Position numbers and translations under genes: made by a program | Part shown: one piece after another, positions 34,862-43,478 of the stretch | Position numbering within the stretch: the stretch's first letter is position 1 | Layout: each line of letters opens with the position of its first letter | Assembly: GCF_001691565.1 (NCBI RefSeq) | Contig: NZ_MAYO01000003.1 | Span: forward strand, 2,097,851-2,161,850 | Length of the DNA: 64,000 nucleotides | Direction of reading: 5' to 3' | From: Microbacterium oleivorans | GTDB taxonomy: Bacteria; Actinomycetota; Actinomycetes; Actinomycetales; Microbacteriaceae | Notes under the pieces: model-generated | The model's database searches: none | Told to the model about the DNA's origin: nothing | What the model saw: the letters and a program-made list of their open reading frames with translations, nothing else

Positions 34862-36178
34862 ATGACGGACGCAGCGGAAACCCCCGATGGTGAGGCGTAT
34901 CTCACCGCCATCACGGGGATCGTTGCAGACGTCGAACGTGTCGGCCGGCAGGTCGCCGCGGGGCAGATCGCGGAGCTTCGCGTGCTCGCCGCCGCGGGAC
35001 GGTTGGCCGAGGAGCAGGGTGGGCACCCGCACGTGAAAGTGCGGCTGAGCGACATGGTGCTCCGGTCGATCGCCGCCGAAGTCGGCGGCGTGATGCGCGT
35101 CGCGGACCGCACCGTGCAACGACGGATCGGTGAAGCCCGGCTGATCATCGAAGGGTTCCCCGCCGCGGTCGCCGCGTGGGAGGCGGGGCGGATCGTGCGA
35201 GGTCATGTGCTCGCGATCGTGGATGCCGGTGCGAACCTGCCCGCAGAGCTGTGGCCCGAGTTCGAGAAGGTCGCGATCGAACGGTGCGACCGCGATACCC
35301 CGAACCGGGTGCGAGGTGAGTTGGAGATCCTCGCGCACCGGATGCACCCCCGGAGTTTTGCGGAGCGGCATGAGGGAGCCGCGGCGGGAAGGTGTGTGCG
35401 GTTGGTGCCGGGGCGGGACGGAATGAGCGACCTGATCGCGACCCTCCCGACCGTGATCTCCGAGGGGATCCACGACCGGCTCACCCAGCAAGCGCGGGCG
35501 ATCGTCGACACGCGAGCGGAGCGTGCCGGAAACTCAGACGTCGTTGCGACCGACGCGCGCACCACCGATCAGGTCCGCGCGGACGTCTTCGCCGATCTCC
35601 TCCTCGCCGGCACACCCGCACTCGACGACACCCGTGACACGACCGCCGGACCGCTCGGAGCGATCCGCGCGCGCGTGCAGGTGCTCATGCCTGCCGCGGC
35701 CTTGACGGGTTCGGACGACGGACCCTGCGACCTCGCTGGCCGGTCCCCGATCGACCCCGCGACCGCCCGCACACTCGCAGGTGACACCGGGATGTGGGAG
35801 CGGCTGTTCCACGACCCGACCACGGGGGTGACGGTGTCGACCGACTCGTACCGGGTCCCGTCCGGGATGCGCCGGTTCCTGCAAACCCGAGACCAGCACT
35901 GCCGGTTCCCCGGATGCCGCGTCGCCGCCATCCGGTGCGAAGTCGACCACACCCACGACCACGCCCACGGCGGCAGGACCGAACTCACCAACCTCGCCCA
36001 CCTGTGCCAACGGCACCACTCGATGAAGCAGTTCACCGCCTGGAAAGTCCGACAACTCACGGGTGGAGTCCTCGAATGGACCTCACCCCTCGGCAGGACC
36101 TACAGAGAAGACGCACCCACCCCGGCCGTCGCCTTCACCCCTGCCGAAACGCACCCCGGAGACCCCGCACCCTTCTGA
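34862..36178 (+). CDS. DUF222 / 13E12-type HNH endonuclease-domain protein
   Basis: The 438-residue protein has an N-terminal DUF222 helical domain (about 30-300) and a C-terminal HNH motif: HCRFPGCRVAAIRCEVDHTHDHAHGGRTELTNLAHLCQRHHSMK, in pieces, with paired Cys and the H-N-H residues intact. Such genes occur in many copies in actinobacterial genomes; some behave as mobile or conflict elements, but activity is rarely shown. The 175-bp upstream gap (34687-34861) is relatively AT-richer around 34775-34830 and holds nothing I can name. Codon use is less GC-biased than in neighbours, which may point to recent gain. Confidence 0.88.
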   Translation: MTDAAETPDGEAYLTAITGIVADVERVGRQVAAGQIAELRVLAAAGRLAEEQGGHPHVKVRLSDMVLRSIAAEVGGVMRVADRTVQRRIGEARLIIEGFPAAVAAWEAGRIVRGHVLAIVDAGANLPAELWPEFEKVAIERCDRDTPNRVRGELEILAHRMHPRSFAERHEGAAAGRCVRLVPGRDGMSDLIATLPTVISEGIHDRLTQQARAIVDTRAERAGNSDVVATDARTTDQVRADVFADLLLAGTPALDDTRDTTAGPLGAIRARVQVLMPAAALTGSDDGPCDLAGRSPIDPATARTLAGDTGMWERLFHDPTTGVTVSTDSYRVPSGMRRFLQTRDQHCRFPGCRVAAIRCEVDHTHDHAHGGRTELTNLAHLCQRHHSMKQFTAWKVRQLTGGVLEWTSPLGRTYREDAPTPAVAFTPAETHPGDPAPF

Positions 36179-36202
36179 GAGAGGCCCGGCTCGCGGGCGC
36201 GG

Positions 36203-36541
36203 TCAGACGAGCGACGCGCACGCGACGCACATCGTCGCCTGCGGCCTGACCTCCAGTCGCGCCTCAGGGATCGCACGACCGCACCGCTCGCAGACGCCAT
36301 AGGTCCCGGCATCCACCCGCGACAGCGCCGTCGCGACCTGCGCGAGCTCATCGCGCGTCGACGCGCGCAACGCGTCCACCCGCTGCCACTCCCCCGACAG
36401 CGTCGACCCCTCGGGATCGTGCTCGTCATCCGCCGTCGCGTCGGCGCGGTCGACTCGCAGCGCGGCGTCGTCGGCCTCGAGGCGGGCCAACTGGTCCGTC
36501 AGCTCCCGTTCCCGCGCACGCAGACGATCGATCGAATCCAT
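36203..36541 (-). CDS. DksA/TraR-type zinc-finger protein
   Basis: The 112-residue protein has an N-terminal coiled coil (DRLRARERELTDQLARLEADDAALR) and a C-terminal four-Cys zinc finger, YGVCERCGRAIPEARLEVRPQATMCVACASL, read as CxxC and CxxC 17 residues apart. DksA-like proteins enter the RNA polymerase secondary channel; whether this short actinobacterial form does so is unknown. TACGCT (36553-36548) lies 6 nt before the ATG: leaderless. It is convergent to the HNH gene. Confidence 0.88.
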   Translation of the reverse strand: MDSIDRLRARERELTDQLARLEADDAALRVDRADATADDEHDPEGSTLSGEWQRVDALRASTRDELAQVATALSRVDAGTYGVCERCGRAIPEARLEVRPQATMCVACASLV

Positions 36542-36638
36542 CCGGTCAGCGTAGGCCTACCCACCGACTCGCCGACCGTCAAGACCGTCGCGGCCGCGGC
36601 ATCCCCCATTCAGAGTAAGCACAACGGAAGGAGCCCCC

Positions 36639-36860
36639 ATGGCTGAGAACGACGGCACCGAGACCGACAGCACGGAGCACGACAGCACCGAGCACGACGA
36701 CCCCGAAGAGATGCCCGACACCGAGGAACTCGAGGAGCCCAGCGTCGCCAAGGAGCCCGGCGAAGAGCCGAAGGCGCCGCCTCAGCAGGACGGGGAGCCC
36801 AGCCACCACGCGGTCGGGATCGGCGTCATCGACTCCGATCCCGACGACGCCGAGGAGTGA
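36639..36860 (+). CDS. Small acidic protein of unknown function
   Basis: The 73-residue, strongly acidic and probably disordered protein is rich in Glu, Asp, Thr and Pro (TETDSTEHDSTEHDD and so on), ending HHAVGIGVIDSDPDDAEE. No domain is visible. A strong AAGGAG site lies 6 nt before the ATG, and the codon pattern matches the genome, so it is judged real. The short motif VGIGVID near the C-terminus is the only ordered-looking part. Confidence 0.7.
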   Translation: MAENDGTETDSTEHDSTEHDDPEEMPDTEELEEPSVAKEPGEEPKAPPQQDGEPSHHAVGIGVIDSDPDDAEE

Positions 36861-36866
36861 GTCGGA

Positions 36867-37382
36867 CTACTCGCCGACGCCCTTCAGCGATCCGGTGAGC
36901 GTCTCGCCCTCGGGCGCCGTCAGGACGCAGGACACGAGGCGGTCGTCCCGGTACTCCCACGTCTCGCGCGACGGCGAGTAGTACGAGAAGTCGTACTTCG
37001 AGTCTTCGTAGCTGACCCCGATGTACTCGTCGAAAGCCGGGAGACACTCGTCGGCGGCCGCCTCATCGATGGCGTCCACCGTCGGGTACTCGCCCTCGGG
37101 GAGCGTGAAGTCGTGGTACGCCTCGAATGCGTGCTTCTCGTCGCAGGGGACCGCCCGAACGGTGCTGGTCTGCTCCTCGCCGGTGGCCGCTGCGAGCGCG
37201 TCGTCGAAGAAGCAGTCGCCGACTGTGATGGTGAACACGTCGAGGTCGCCTCCGGACTCGATCTGCCCGTTCTCATCACGACCCGCGCCGCCGAGCAGCG
37301 TGCTGAGCGACGACGCGCATCCCGACAGCATCACCGCCGCGACCAGCAGAGCAGCGACAGCACCCGAACGACGAACAGACAT
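36867..37382 (-). CDS. Septum-formation-like lipoprotein (copy 1)
   Basis: The 171-residue lipoprotein has signal peptide MSVRRSGAVAALLVAAVMLSGC and lipobox LSGC. The exported domain follows the Septum_form pattern: VGDCFFDDALAA, VPCDEKHAFEAYHDFTLPEGEYP, a later Cys in DECLPAFDEYIG, and RLVSCVLT. Two probable disulfides are implied. Despite the name of the Pfam family, a role in septation is not established. It is a diverged tandem duplicate of the next gene, and the upstream leader is duplicated as well. Confidence 0.82.
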   Translation of the reverse strand: MSVRRSGAVAALLVAAVMLSGCASSLSTLLGGAGRDENGQIESGGDLDVFTITVGDCFFDDALAAATGEEQTSTVRAVPCDEKHAFEAYHDFTLPEGEYPTVDAIDEAAADECLPAFDEYIGVSYEDSKYDFSYYSPSRETWEYRDDRLVSCVLTAPEGETLTGSLKGVGE

Positions 37383-37432
37383 GGATCCCCCCAGGATCAT
37401 CACGCGACAAACGACGGTTCAGAGTATCGGAG
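37383..37432 (-). promoter_or_regulatory. Duplicated promoter-leader upstream of the lipoprotein pair
   Basis: CTCCGATACTCTG (37432-37420) recurs identically at 38068-38056, 36-38 nt before each ATG, and both starts are preceded by TCCTGGGGG(G)ATCC. TACTCT in the shared block is a -10 candidate and GGGGGA may act as ribosome site. Gene and promoter were apparently duplicated together. Confidence 0.65.
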
Positions 37433-37435
37433 TCG

Positions 37436-38020
37436 TCACGAGACGAAACCGCCCGAACCGGCGGCGCTCCCCGCGATGGTTCCCTCCTCGAGACCGATGA
37501 CGCATCTCGCCATCCGATCGCCGTGCGCCCAGGAATCCGCCGTCGGCAGGTAGTACCAGTACTCGAGCGTCGAATCCTCGTACGATCCGCCGACGTAGTC
37601 GGCGAAGGCCTCGTAACAGACCTCGTTCGCCGCCACCTCCACCTCCTCCTCGCCGGGGAACTCCGCCGTCGTCGAAATGGCGTCCGGGAAGTGGGACATG
37701 CCCAGGTCGCTCTTCGCGTACAGCTCGTACCAGTGCGGCTCCTCGCACGGGATGAGGAGGATCGACCACGCCCCCTGCGGGTCGTACTCGCTCGGTTCGT
37801 CGTAGCAGTCGCCGACCCTGAGATTCACGAAGAGCATGTCGTTGTCGACGTCGTCGGTCTCGGAGGCGGCCGGCGGCGCGGGCCGCTCACCCCTCGCGTC
37901 GAGGATCGCCCCCGCGACCGCGGACGCCACCTGAGTGCACCCGGACAGGACGGGCGTCAACGCCACGGCCGCGACAGCGGCCGCGAAAACGGCACGGCGC
38001 CGCGAGTGAGCTGTCGACAT
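37436..38020 (-). CDS. Septum-formation-like lipoprotein (copy 2)
   Basis: The 194-residue lipoprotein begins MSTAHSRRRAVFAAAVAAVA and has lipobox LSGC. The exported domain mirrors copy 1: LRVGDCYDEPSEYD, LIPCEEPHWYELYAKSDL, NEVCYEAFADYVGGSYEDSTLEYWYYLP and RMARCVIGLEEG. The run SYEDSxxxxxYYxP is conserved in both. It lies 53 bp upstream of copy 1 in the same direction, each with its own promoter-like leader. A longer in-frame start exists but would precede the signal peptide and overlap the leader. Confidence 0.82.
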   Translation of the reverse strand: MSTAHSRRRAVFAAAVAAVALTPVLSGCTQVASAVAGAILDARGERPAPPAASETDDVDNDMLFVNLRVGDCYDEPSEYDPQGAWSILLIPCEEPHWYELYAKSDLGMSHFPDAISTTAEFPGEEEVEVAANEVCYEAFADYVGGSYEDSTLEYWYYLPTADSWAHGDRMARCVIGLEEGTIAGSAAGSGGFVS

Positions 38021-38157
38021 GGATCCCCCAGGAGTGTGCGTCGAGCTGATGGCGTCAGAGTATCGGAGCGGAGCCCCCGAAGACACGACGGGATGCCGGT
38101 GCCCCGCCGATAGGATGGGGGCGTCCCCCGGCATCCCGAGTCTTGGAGCCCAGCCGC

Positions 38158-40479
38158 GTGAGCATCCCCGTCGCAGACACTGTCCAGAACGCCGTCGCCA
38201 CGCCGGAGAAGGAGCAGCCGTACGGCGCGCTCGGCCTCAAGCCTGACGAGTACGACAAGATCCGCGAGATCCTCGGCCGCCGCCCCACCTCGGGCGAGCT
38301 GGCGATGTACTCCGTCATGTGGAGCGAGCACTGCTCCTACAAGTCCTCGAAGATCTACCTCCGCCGCTTCGGCGATAAGGTCTCGGACGAGATGAAGGAA
38401 CGGCTCATGGTCGGCATGGGCCAGAACGCCGGCGTCGTCGACGTGGGCGAGGGCTGGGCCGTCACCTTCAAGGTCGAATCCCACAACCACCCGAGCTACA
38501 TCGAGCCGTTCCAGGGCGCCGCGACCGGCGTCGGCGGCATCGTCCGCGACATCATCTCGATGGGCGCGCGCCCCGTCGCAGTCATGGACCAGCTGCGCTT
38601 CGGCGACATCGACGACCCCGACACCGCCCGCGTCGTGCACGGCGTCGTCAGCGGCATCAGCTTCTACGCGAACTGCCTCGGCCTGCCCAACATCGGCGGC
38701 GAGACCGTCTTCGACAAGGTCTACCAGGGCAACCCGCTCGTCAACGCGCTCGCAGTCGGCGTCCTCCGCCACGAGGACATCAAGCTCGCCAACGCGACCG
38801 GCGCCGGCAACAAGGTCGTGCTGTTCGGCGCCCGCACCGGCGGCGACGGCATCGGCGGCGCATCGATCCTCGCCTCCGACACCTTCGCCGACGGCGGTCC
38901 CACCAAGCGTCCCGCCGTGCAGGTCGGCGACCCGTTCGCCGAGAAGGTGCTCATCGAGTGCTGCCTCGAGCTCTACAAGGGCGAGCTCGTCGAGGCGATC
39001 CAGGACCTCGGCGCCGCCGGCATCTCGTGCGCGACGAGCGAACTGGCCGCCAACGGCGGCTCGGGCATGAAGGTCGATCTCGAGAAGGTGCTGTTGCGCG
39101 ACCCGTCGCTCACGCCCGAGGAGATCCTCATGAGCGAGAGCCAGGAGCGCATGATGGCGATCGTCGCTCCCGAGAAGCTCGACGCGTTCCTCGCGGTCGT
39201 CGAGAAGTGGGATGTCGAGACGAGCGTCCTCGGCGAGGTCACCGGCGACGGCCGCCTGCAGATCTTCTGGCACGGCGAGCAGATCGTCGACGTCGACCCC
39301 TCGACCGTCGCGGTCGACGGCCCCGTCTACGAACGCCCCGTCGCCTACCCGACCTGGATCGACGCGCTCCGCGAGGACTCCGCCGCGGCCCTCGAGCGGA
39401 GCGATGACCCCGAGGTGCTGCGCGAGCAGTTCCTGAAGCTGCTCGGCAGCCCGAACCTCGCCGACACGTCGTGGGTCACCAACCAGTACGACTACTACGT
39501 CATGGGCAACACGGCCCTCAGCTTCCCCGACGACGCGGGCATGATCCGCGTCGACGAGGAGTCGGGTCTCGGCTTCGCCATCGCCACCGACTGCAACGGC
39601 CGCTACTGCCAGCTCGACCCGTACGCGGGTGCGCAGCTCGCCCTCGCCGAGGCCTACCGCAACGTGGCCGTCACGGGTGCCGAGCCCACCGCCGTCACCG
39701 ACTGCCTCAACTTCGGCAGCCCCGAGAACCCCGAGGTCATGTGGCAGTTCGGGCAGACCGTCGACGGTCTCGCAGACGCGTGCTTCGAGCTCGGCGTACC
39801 CGTCACCGGCGGCAACGTCAGCTTCTACAACCAGACCGGCGACCAGCCCATCTTCCCGACGCCCGTCGTGGGCGTCCTCGGCATCATGGACGACGTCTCG
39901 CGACGCATCCCCAGCGGCTGGCAGGATGCCGGCGAGAACATCTACCTGCTGGGCACGACGTCGATGGAGCTCGACGGTTCAGCTTGGGCCGACACGATCC
40001 ACGATCACCTCGGCGGCCGCCCGCCGAAGGTCGACCTCGCCGGCGAGAAGGTGCTCGCGGGTCTGCTGCAGGCCGCGCGCGACGAGATGCTCGTCTCGAG
40101 CGCGCACGACCTCTCCTCCGGTGGCCTCGCTCAGGCTCTCGCCGAGGCGACGACCCGGTTCGGCGTCGGCGCCCGCGTGTGGCTGCGCGAGATCATGGAG
40201 CGCGATGGCGTGGATGTCGCGACCGCCCTCTTCAGCGAGTCGACCGGCCGCGTCATCGTGTCGGTGCCGCGCGAGGAGGACGTGAAGTTCCGCGGCCTCT
40301 GCGAGGGGCGCGGCTACCCCGTGCTCCGCATCGGCGTGACCGACGACGCCCCCGAGGGGGAGCAGCCCAGCCTCGAGATCCAGGACGTGTTCACCCTCCC
40401 GGTCGGCGAGCTGCGTCGCGTCGCCAAGGAGACGCTTCCCGCCGCGTTCGGCGCTGTCGTCGACGAGGTCCCCGCGTGA
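38158..40479 (+). CDS. purL: Phosphoribosylformylglycinamidine synthase subunit PurL
   Basis: Large catalytic subunit of FGAM synthase (773 residues, the small-PurL type that works with PurS and PurQ). Motifs: [18 protein letters not shown] with the catalytic His, [27 protein letters not shown] in pieces, the second AIRS-like half with [14 protein letters not shown], and [21 protein letters not shown] at 38158 is chosen because GGAG lies 9 nt upstream; TTG at 38143 is less likely. TAGGAT (38111-38116) is the -10 candidate. It overlaps a small membrane-protein gene at its 3' end. Confidence 0.97.
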   Translation: MSIPVADTVQNAVATPEKEQPYGALGLKPDEYDKIREILGRRPTSGELAMYSVMWSEHCSYKSSKIYLRRFGDKVSDEMKERLMVGMGQNAGVVDVGEGWAVTFKVESHNHPSYIEPFQGAATGVGGIVRDIISMGARPVAVMDQLRFGDIDDPDTARVVHGVVSGISFYANCLGLPNIGGETVFDKVYQGNPLVNALAVGVLRHEDIKLANATGAGNKVVLFGARTGGDGIGGASILASDTFADGGPTKRPAVQVGDPFAEKVLIECCLELYKGELVEAIQDLGAAGISCATSELAANGGSGMKVDLEKVLLRDPSLTPEEILMSESQERMMAIVAPEKLDAFLAVVEKWDVETSVLGEVTGDGRLQIFWHGEQIVDVDPSTVAVDGPVYERPVAYPTWIDALREDSAAALERSDDPEVLREQFLKLLGSPNLADTSWVTNQYDYYVMGNTALSFPDDAGMIRVDEESGLGFAIATDCNGRYCQLDPYAGAQLALAEAYRNVAVTGAEPTAVTDCLNFGSPENPEVMWQFGQTVDGLADACFELGVPVTGGNVSFYNQTGDQPIFPTPVVGVLGIMDDVSRRIPSGWQDAGENIYLLGTTSMELDGSAWADTIHDHLGGRPPKVDLAGEKVLAGLLQAARDEMLVSSAHDLSSGGLAQALAEATTRFGVGARVWLREIMERDGVDVATALFSESTGRVIVSVPREEDVKFRGLCEGRGYPVLRIGVTDDAPEGEQPSLEIQDVFTLPVGELRRVAKETLPAAFGAVVDEVPA

Positions 40480-40610
40480 GCGACGACCCGGAGTACGCGG
40501 AGTTCGCCGGACGCAAACGCGCCCGCACGAAGGTCATCGCCTGGACCGTCATCATCGCGATGGTGCTCGTGGGCGGCGGCGCGACCGTCCTCACCCTGCT
40601 GTTCGGCTGA
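40476..40610 (+). CDS. Small single-pass membrane protein
   Basis: The 44-residue peptide has a charged N-terminus ([18 protein letters not shown]) and one hydrophobic helix [20 protein letters not shown], which predicts a membrane protein with a cytosolic N-terminus (positive-inside). GTG overlaps the purL stop (GTGA), so it is translated by coupling. The function is unknown; position after purL suggests constitutive co-expression, not necessarily a purine role. Confidence 0.65.
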   Translation: MSDDPEYAEFAGRKRARTKVIAWTVIIAMVLVGGGATVLTLLFG

Positions 40611-40618
40611 CCCGGATC

Positions 40619-41350
40619 ATGGACGCGACCGCGCCTGCCCTGCCGGGTCGCGCGGTGCTGCGGCAGCGCTGGAGCGGCGCGTGCTTCCTGCACTGGCGGG
40701 TGGACCCCGCACAGGTGGCACCGCTCCTCCCGCCCGGGACCGAGCCCGATCTCTTCGACGGGTCGGCGTGGGTCGGGCTGATCCCGTTCGTCCTCAGTGA
40801 GTTCCGGTTCCTCCCGCTGCCCCCGGTCCCGTTCGTCGGTCGGTTCGTCGAGATCAACGTCCGCACGTACGCGAAGGATGCCGCCGGCCGCCGCGGCGTC
40901 GTCTTCCAGACCCTCGAGGCCGAGCACCTCCTGCCGGTGCTCGGCGCCCGCGCCGTCTTCGGCCTGCCCTACCGCTGGGCGAAGGCCGCGATGCGGACGG
41001 ACGGCGACGCTCTCGAGTACGCGTCGCGACGCCATCCGGGATTCGGCGACCGGGTGCGCACCCGCATCCGCGTCACCCCCGGGAACGAGGCCGTCGACGA
41101 TGAGCTGAGCCGCTTCCTCACGGCGCGCTGGGGCTTCCACGAGCGGCACCTCGGCCGCACGATCTGGGCCGCGAACGAGCACGAGCCATGGCCGCTCGTC
41201 CGCGCGACGGTCGACCGCCTCGACGACGGCCTGCTGGCGGATGCCGGCTTCCCGGGTCTCGCGGAGCGCGCACCCGATTCCGTGCTCGCGATGCCCGCGC
41301 GGCATCCCGGCGTCGTCACCCGCTTCTCGGGTGCACGACTCGTGCGCTGA
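40619..41350 (+). CDS. DUF2071 (YqjF-like) protein
   Basis: The 243-residue protein matches DUF2071/YqjF: QRWSGACFLHWRVDPAQVAPLLPPGTEPDLFDGSAWVGLIPF in pieces, FVEINVRTYAKDAAGRRGVVFQTLEAEHLLPVLGAR and LTARWGFHERHLGR. The fold relates to acetoacetate decarboxylase-like barrels, but no activity is known. It starts 8 bp after the small membrane-protein gene and probably shares the purL transcript. It ends 6 bp before the end of a convergent gene. Confidence 0.87.
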   Translation: MDATAPALPGRAVLRQRWSGACFLHWRVDPAQVAPLLPPGTEPDLFDGSAWVGLIPFVLSEFRFLPLPPVPFVGRFVEINVRTYAKDAAGRRGVVFQTLEAEHLLPVLGARAVFGLPYRWAKAAMRTDGDALEYASRRHPGFGDRVRTRIRVTPGNEAVDDELSRFLTARWGFHERHLGRTIWAANEHEPWPLVRATVDRLDDGLLADAGFPGLAERAPDSVLAMPARHPGVVTRFSGARLVR

Positions 41351-41356
41351 CGCGCG

Positions 41357-41755
41357 TCAGGCGGGGAGCGCGTCGCGGACGCGAGCGAGAGTCGCCCGCC
41401 ACTCGTCGAGCTCGTCCGCGTCCTCCCAGAGCTCGGCGAGCTCGGACTGCCCGCCGACCTTGTCGAGCGCGGCGCGAGCCGCCGTCACCGCGGATGCCGG
41501 CGGCGCTCCGACACGGGCGAGGAAGCCCTCGACCGACTCGGTGTCCTCCGCCTCGGACAGCGCGAGACCCGCGCCGTGCGCGACGACCGCAGCTGCGGCG
41601 ACGGCGACCTCGTCGGCGCCCGTGTCCGTCTTGTCGTCACCCAGGTACTCCTGCAGCACGTCGGTGACGACGTCCCACGAATCCGCCTCATCGAGCTCCC
41701 ATGCCCAATCCGCCGCGGTGTCGTTGCCGAACGGTTCTTCGCTCCATGTGCCCAT
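41357..41755 (-). CDS. DUF4259 protein
   Basis: The 132-residue protein starts with the family hallmark MGTWSEEPFGNDTAADWAWEL, then an acidic helical body ending EWRATLARVRDAL. DUF4259 proteins are small cytosolic proteins of unknown role, often near toxin-immunity or stress genes; nothing here confirms that. A longer upstream reading frame is rejected because the hallmark begins at this ATG and TACGCT (41768-41763) lies 7 nt before it, giving a leaderless start. Confidence 0.82.
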   Translation of the reverse strand: MGTWSEEPFGNDTAADWAWELDEADSWDVVTDVLQEYLGDDKTDTGADEVAVAAAAVVAHGAGLALSEAEDTESVEGFLARVGAPPASAVTAARAALDKVGGQSELAELWEDADELDEWRATLARVRDALPA

Positions 41756-41838
41756 GCGGCAGAGCGTAGCGAGTGCGAGCAACAGAAGAACGCTCGATCC
41801 CTGGGAGCGCGTCCACCCGTCGCGGATAGCATGGCGGC

Positions 41839-42702
41839 ATGCAGCTCTGGATCGTGGGGATCGGAGCCGCACTCGCGGAGTTCTGGTGGGTCGCCCCCGC
41901 CGCCGCAGGTGCCGGCGCGGTCGGATTCGTCGGCGTCCGCCGCGGGCGGACGACCCGCGCCCGCCGCCTCGCCCTCACCGCCGCGCAGCGCGAACTGCAG
42001 CAGGCGCGTACCGACGCGATCGGGGCGCGCGCCGCCGCACGCGTCGCGCAGGCCGAGCTCAGCCGTATCGACGCCGAACGCGCTACCGGCCGCGCCCGCC
42101 CCGACGACGTCCGCGCCGCGCGGCGGGCGCTCGAGACCGCTCAGCGCGCCAAGGCTGCAGCGAGCGCGACGATCCGCGTCGCCCGCGCCCGTGTCAGCGC
42201 TGAGCGTGCCGCCGTCCCCGCCCGTGGCACCGATCCGAAGCACCTCCCCCTCGCCCGACTCATGGCTGCCCACGACGCGATCGCCGCCCGCTGGATGGAG
42301 TACGAGACGGATGCCGCCCGCCGCCTCGCCTTCCCTGCGCTCAGCGACGTGCGCGTCCCCGCCACGGCCGAATTCCTGCGCCTCGAGGGCATCGCCCGCG
42401 AAGTGCGCCCGGCATCCGCCACCGCTCCTCTCACCCCCGAGCAGTTCACGGCGTACCGTTCCGCCGTCGACGAAGCCGGTCGCGCGTTCGTCATCGCCGA
42501 GCAGGAGGCCTGGCGTCTCGCCGGGCACCGCCCCGACGACGTCCCGACGGACCACTCCGCCGCGGCGCGATGGACGATCGTCGCGACCGAGGCGATCGCC
42601 CGCTCGGTCGACGGCATCACGCGCGCGGCCGAAGGCGCGGCATCCGCTCTCGACGCCTACCGGTCGCGACGCGGCGGTCGTGACGACCGACCCCGCACGT
42701 AA
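41839..42702 (+). CDS. Membrane-anchored coiled-coil protein (paralogue A)
   Basis: The 287-residue protein has an N-terminal hydrophobic segment (IVGIGAALAEFWWVAPAAAGAGAVGFVG, about 5-32), an Arg-rich stretch, then a long Ala/Arg-rich coiled coil (about 40-125) and a conserved helical domain: HDAIAARWMEYETDAARRLAFPALSDVRVPATAEFLRLE, in pieces, and YRSAVDEAGRAFVIAEQEAWR. The latter domain is shared with the next gene. Family unknown. TAGCAT (41827-41832) lies 6 nt before the ATG. Its TAA stop supplies the first bases of the next gene's -10 box. Confidence 0.78.
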   Translation: MQLWIVGIGAALAEFWWVAPAAAGAGAVGFVGVRRGRTTRARRLALTAAQRELQQARTDAIGARAAARVAQAELSRIDAERATGRARPDDVRAARRALETAQRAKAAASATIRVARARVSAERAAVPARGTDPKHLPLARLMAAHDAIAARWMEYETDAARRLAFPALSDVRVPATAEFLRLEGIAREVRPASATAPLTPEQFTAYRSAVDEAGRAFVIAEQEAWRLAGHRPDDVPTDHSAAARWTIVATEAIARSVDGITRAAEGAASALDAYRSRRGGRDDRPRT

Positions 42703-42712
42703 GGTGTAGCGG

Positions 42713-43465
42713 GTGGACGGATTCTGGGCCTTCGCCGGCAACAACTGGTGGCTCGTGTTCCCGCTCTTCGGTCTCGCCTCGGCCGCAAGCGGCTCGTGGG
42801 CGTCCGCCTCGAAGCGTCGGCACAAGCAGCGCCTGGAGATCATGAAGGCGAAAGCCGAGCTCACCGCCGCCCGCGCCGCCGCCAAGCGCGGCATCGGCTC
42901 GGCCTCCGCAGCCGAGGTCGAGGCGCCGTCCCAGTCGCTTGCCGATCAGCTCGACGACCTGCGCGCCGTGCACGACGAGGTCACGCACCGCTGGCTGGAC
43001 TACGAGCTCGACGTCGCCAAGCTCATCGCCTTCCCGTCGATGAGCGATGGCCGCGACCCGCTCACCGCCGGGTTCCTGCGCGCCAAGAAGGTCGCCGACC
43101 GCGCGCGCCCGGCCGACAGCGTCAAGCCCTCGGCCGACCAGGTGCGCGAGTACCGCAAGGCCGTCACCGACTTCGAGGTCGCCTTCGACCTCGCCGAGCG
43201 CGAGGCCCGTCGCGTACGCGATTCGGGACTGACCGACGCGGAGCGCAAACGGCTGGCGACGGCATCCCGCATGCTCGCCGTCGCGACCGACGATGCCGCG
43301 ACCCCCGCCGAGCGCCACCTCGCCTACCAGCGCGTCCGCGAGGAGATCGACGGACTCATCGCCCTGTCGGACGAGGCGGTCGAGGTGCTCGAGAAGAAGG
43401 TCGCCCAGCCGCTCACCGAGCGCCCGAACGACAACGGGGACCCGGCCGAAGCCGGATCCCCGTGA
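42713..43465 (+). CDS. Membrane-anchored coiled-coil protein (paralogue B)
   Basis: The 250-residue tandem paralogue of the preceding gene has N-terminal segment NNWWLVFPLFGLASAASGSWASA, a basic KRRHKQRLEIMKAKAELTAARAA coiled coil and the shared domain HDEVTHRWLDYELDVAKLIAFPSMSDGRDPLTAGFLRAKKV, in pieces, with YRKAVTDFEVAFDLAEREARR. A C-terminal extension (about 165-250) covers DAERKRLATASRMLAVATDDAATPAERHLAY, in pieces. GTG lies 7 nt after TAAGGT (42700-42705), whose TAA is the stop of the first gene. Function unknown; a heteromeric pair is plausible. Confidence 0.8.
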   Translation: MDGFWAFAGNNWWLVFPLFGLASAASGSWASASKRRHKQRLEIMKAKAELTAARAAAKRGIGSASAAEVEAPSQSLADQLDDLRAVHDEVTHRWLDYELDVAKLIAFPSMSDGRDPLTAGFLRAKKVADRARPADSVKPSADQVREYRKAVTDFEVAFDLAEREARRVRDSGLTDAERKRLATASRMLAVATDDAATPAERHLAYQRVREEIDGLIALSDEAVEVLEKKVAQPLTERPNDNGDPAEAGSP

Positions 43466-43478
43466 CGTCATCGACCGA

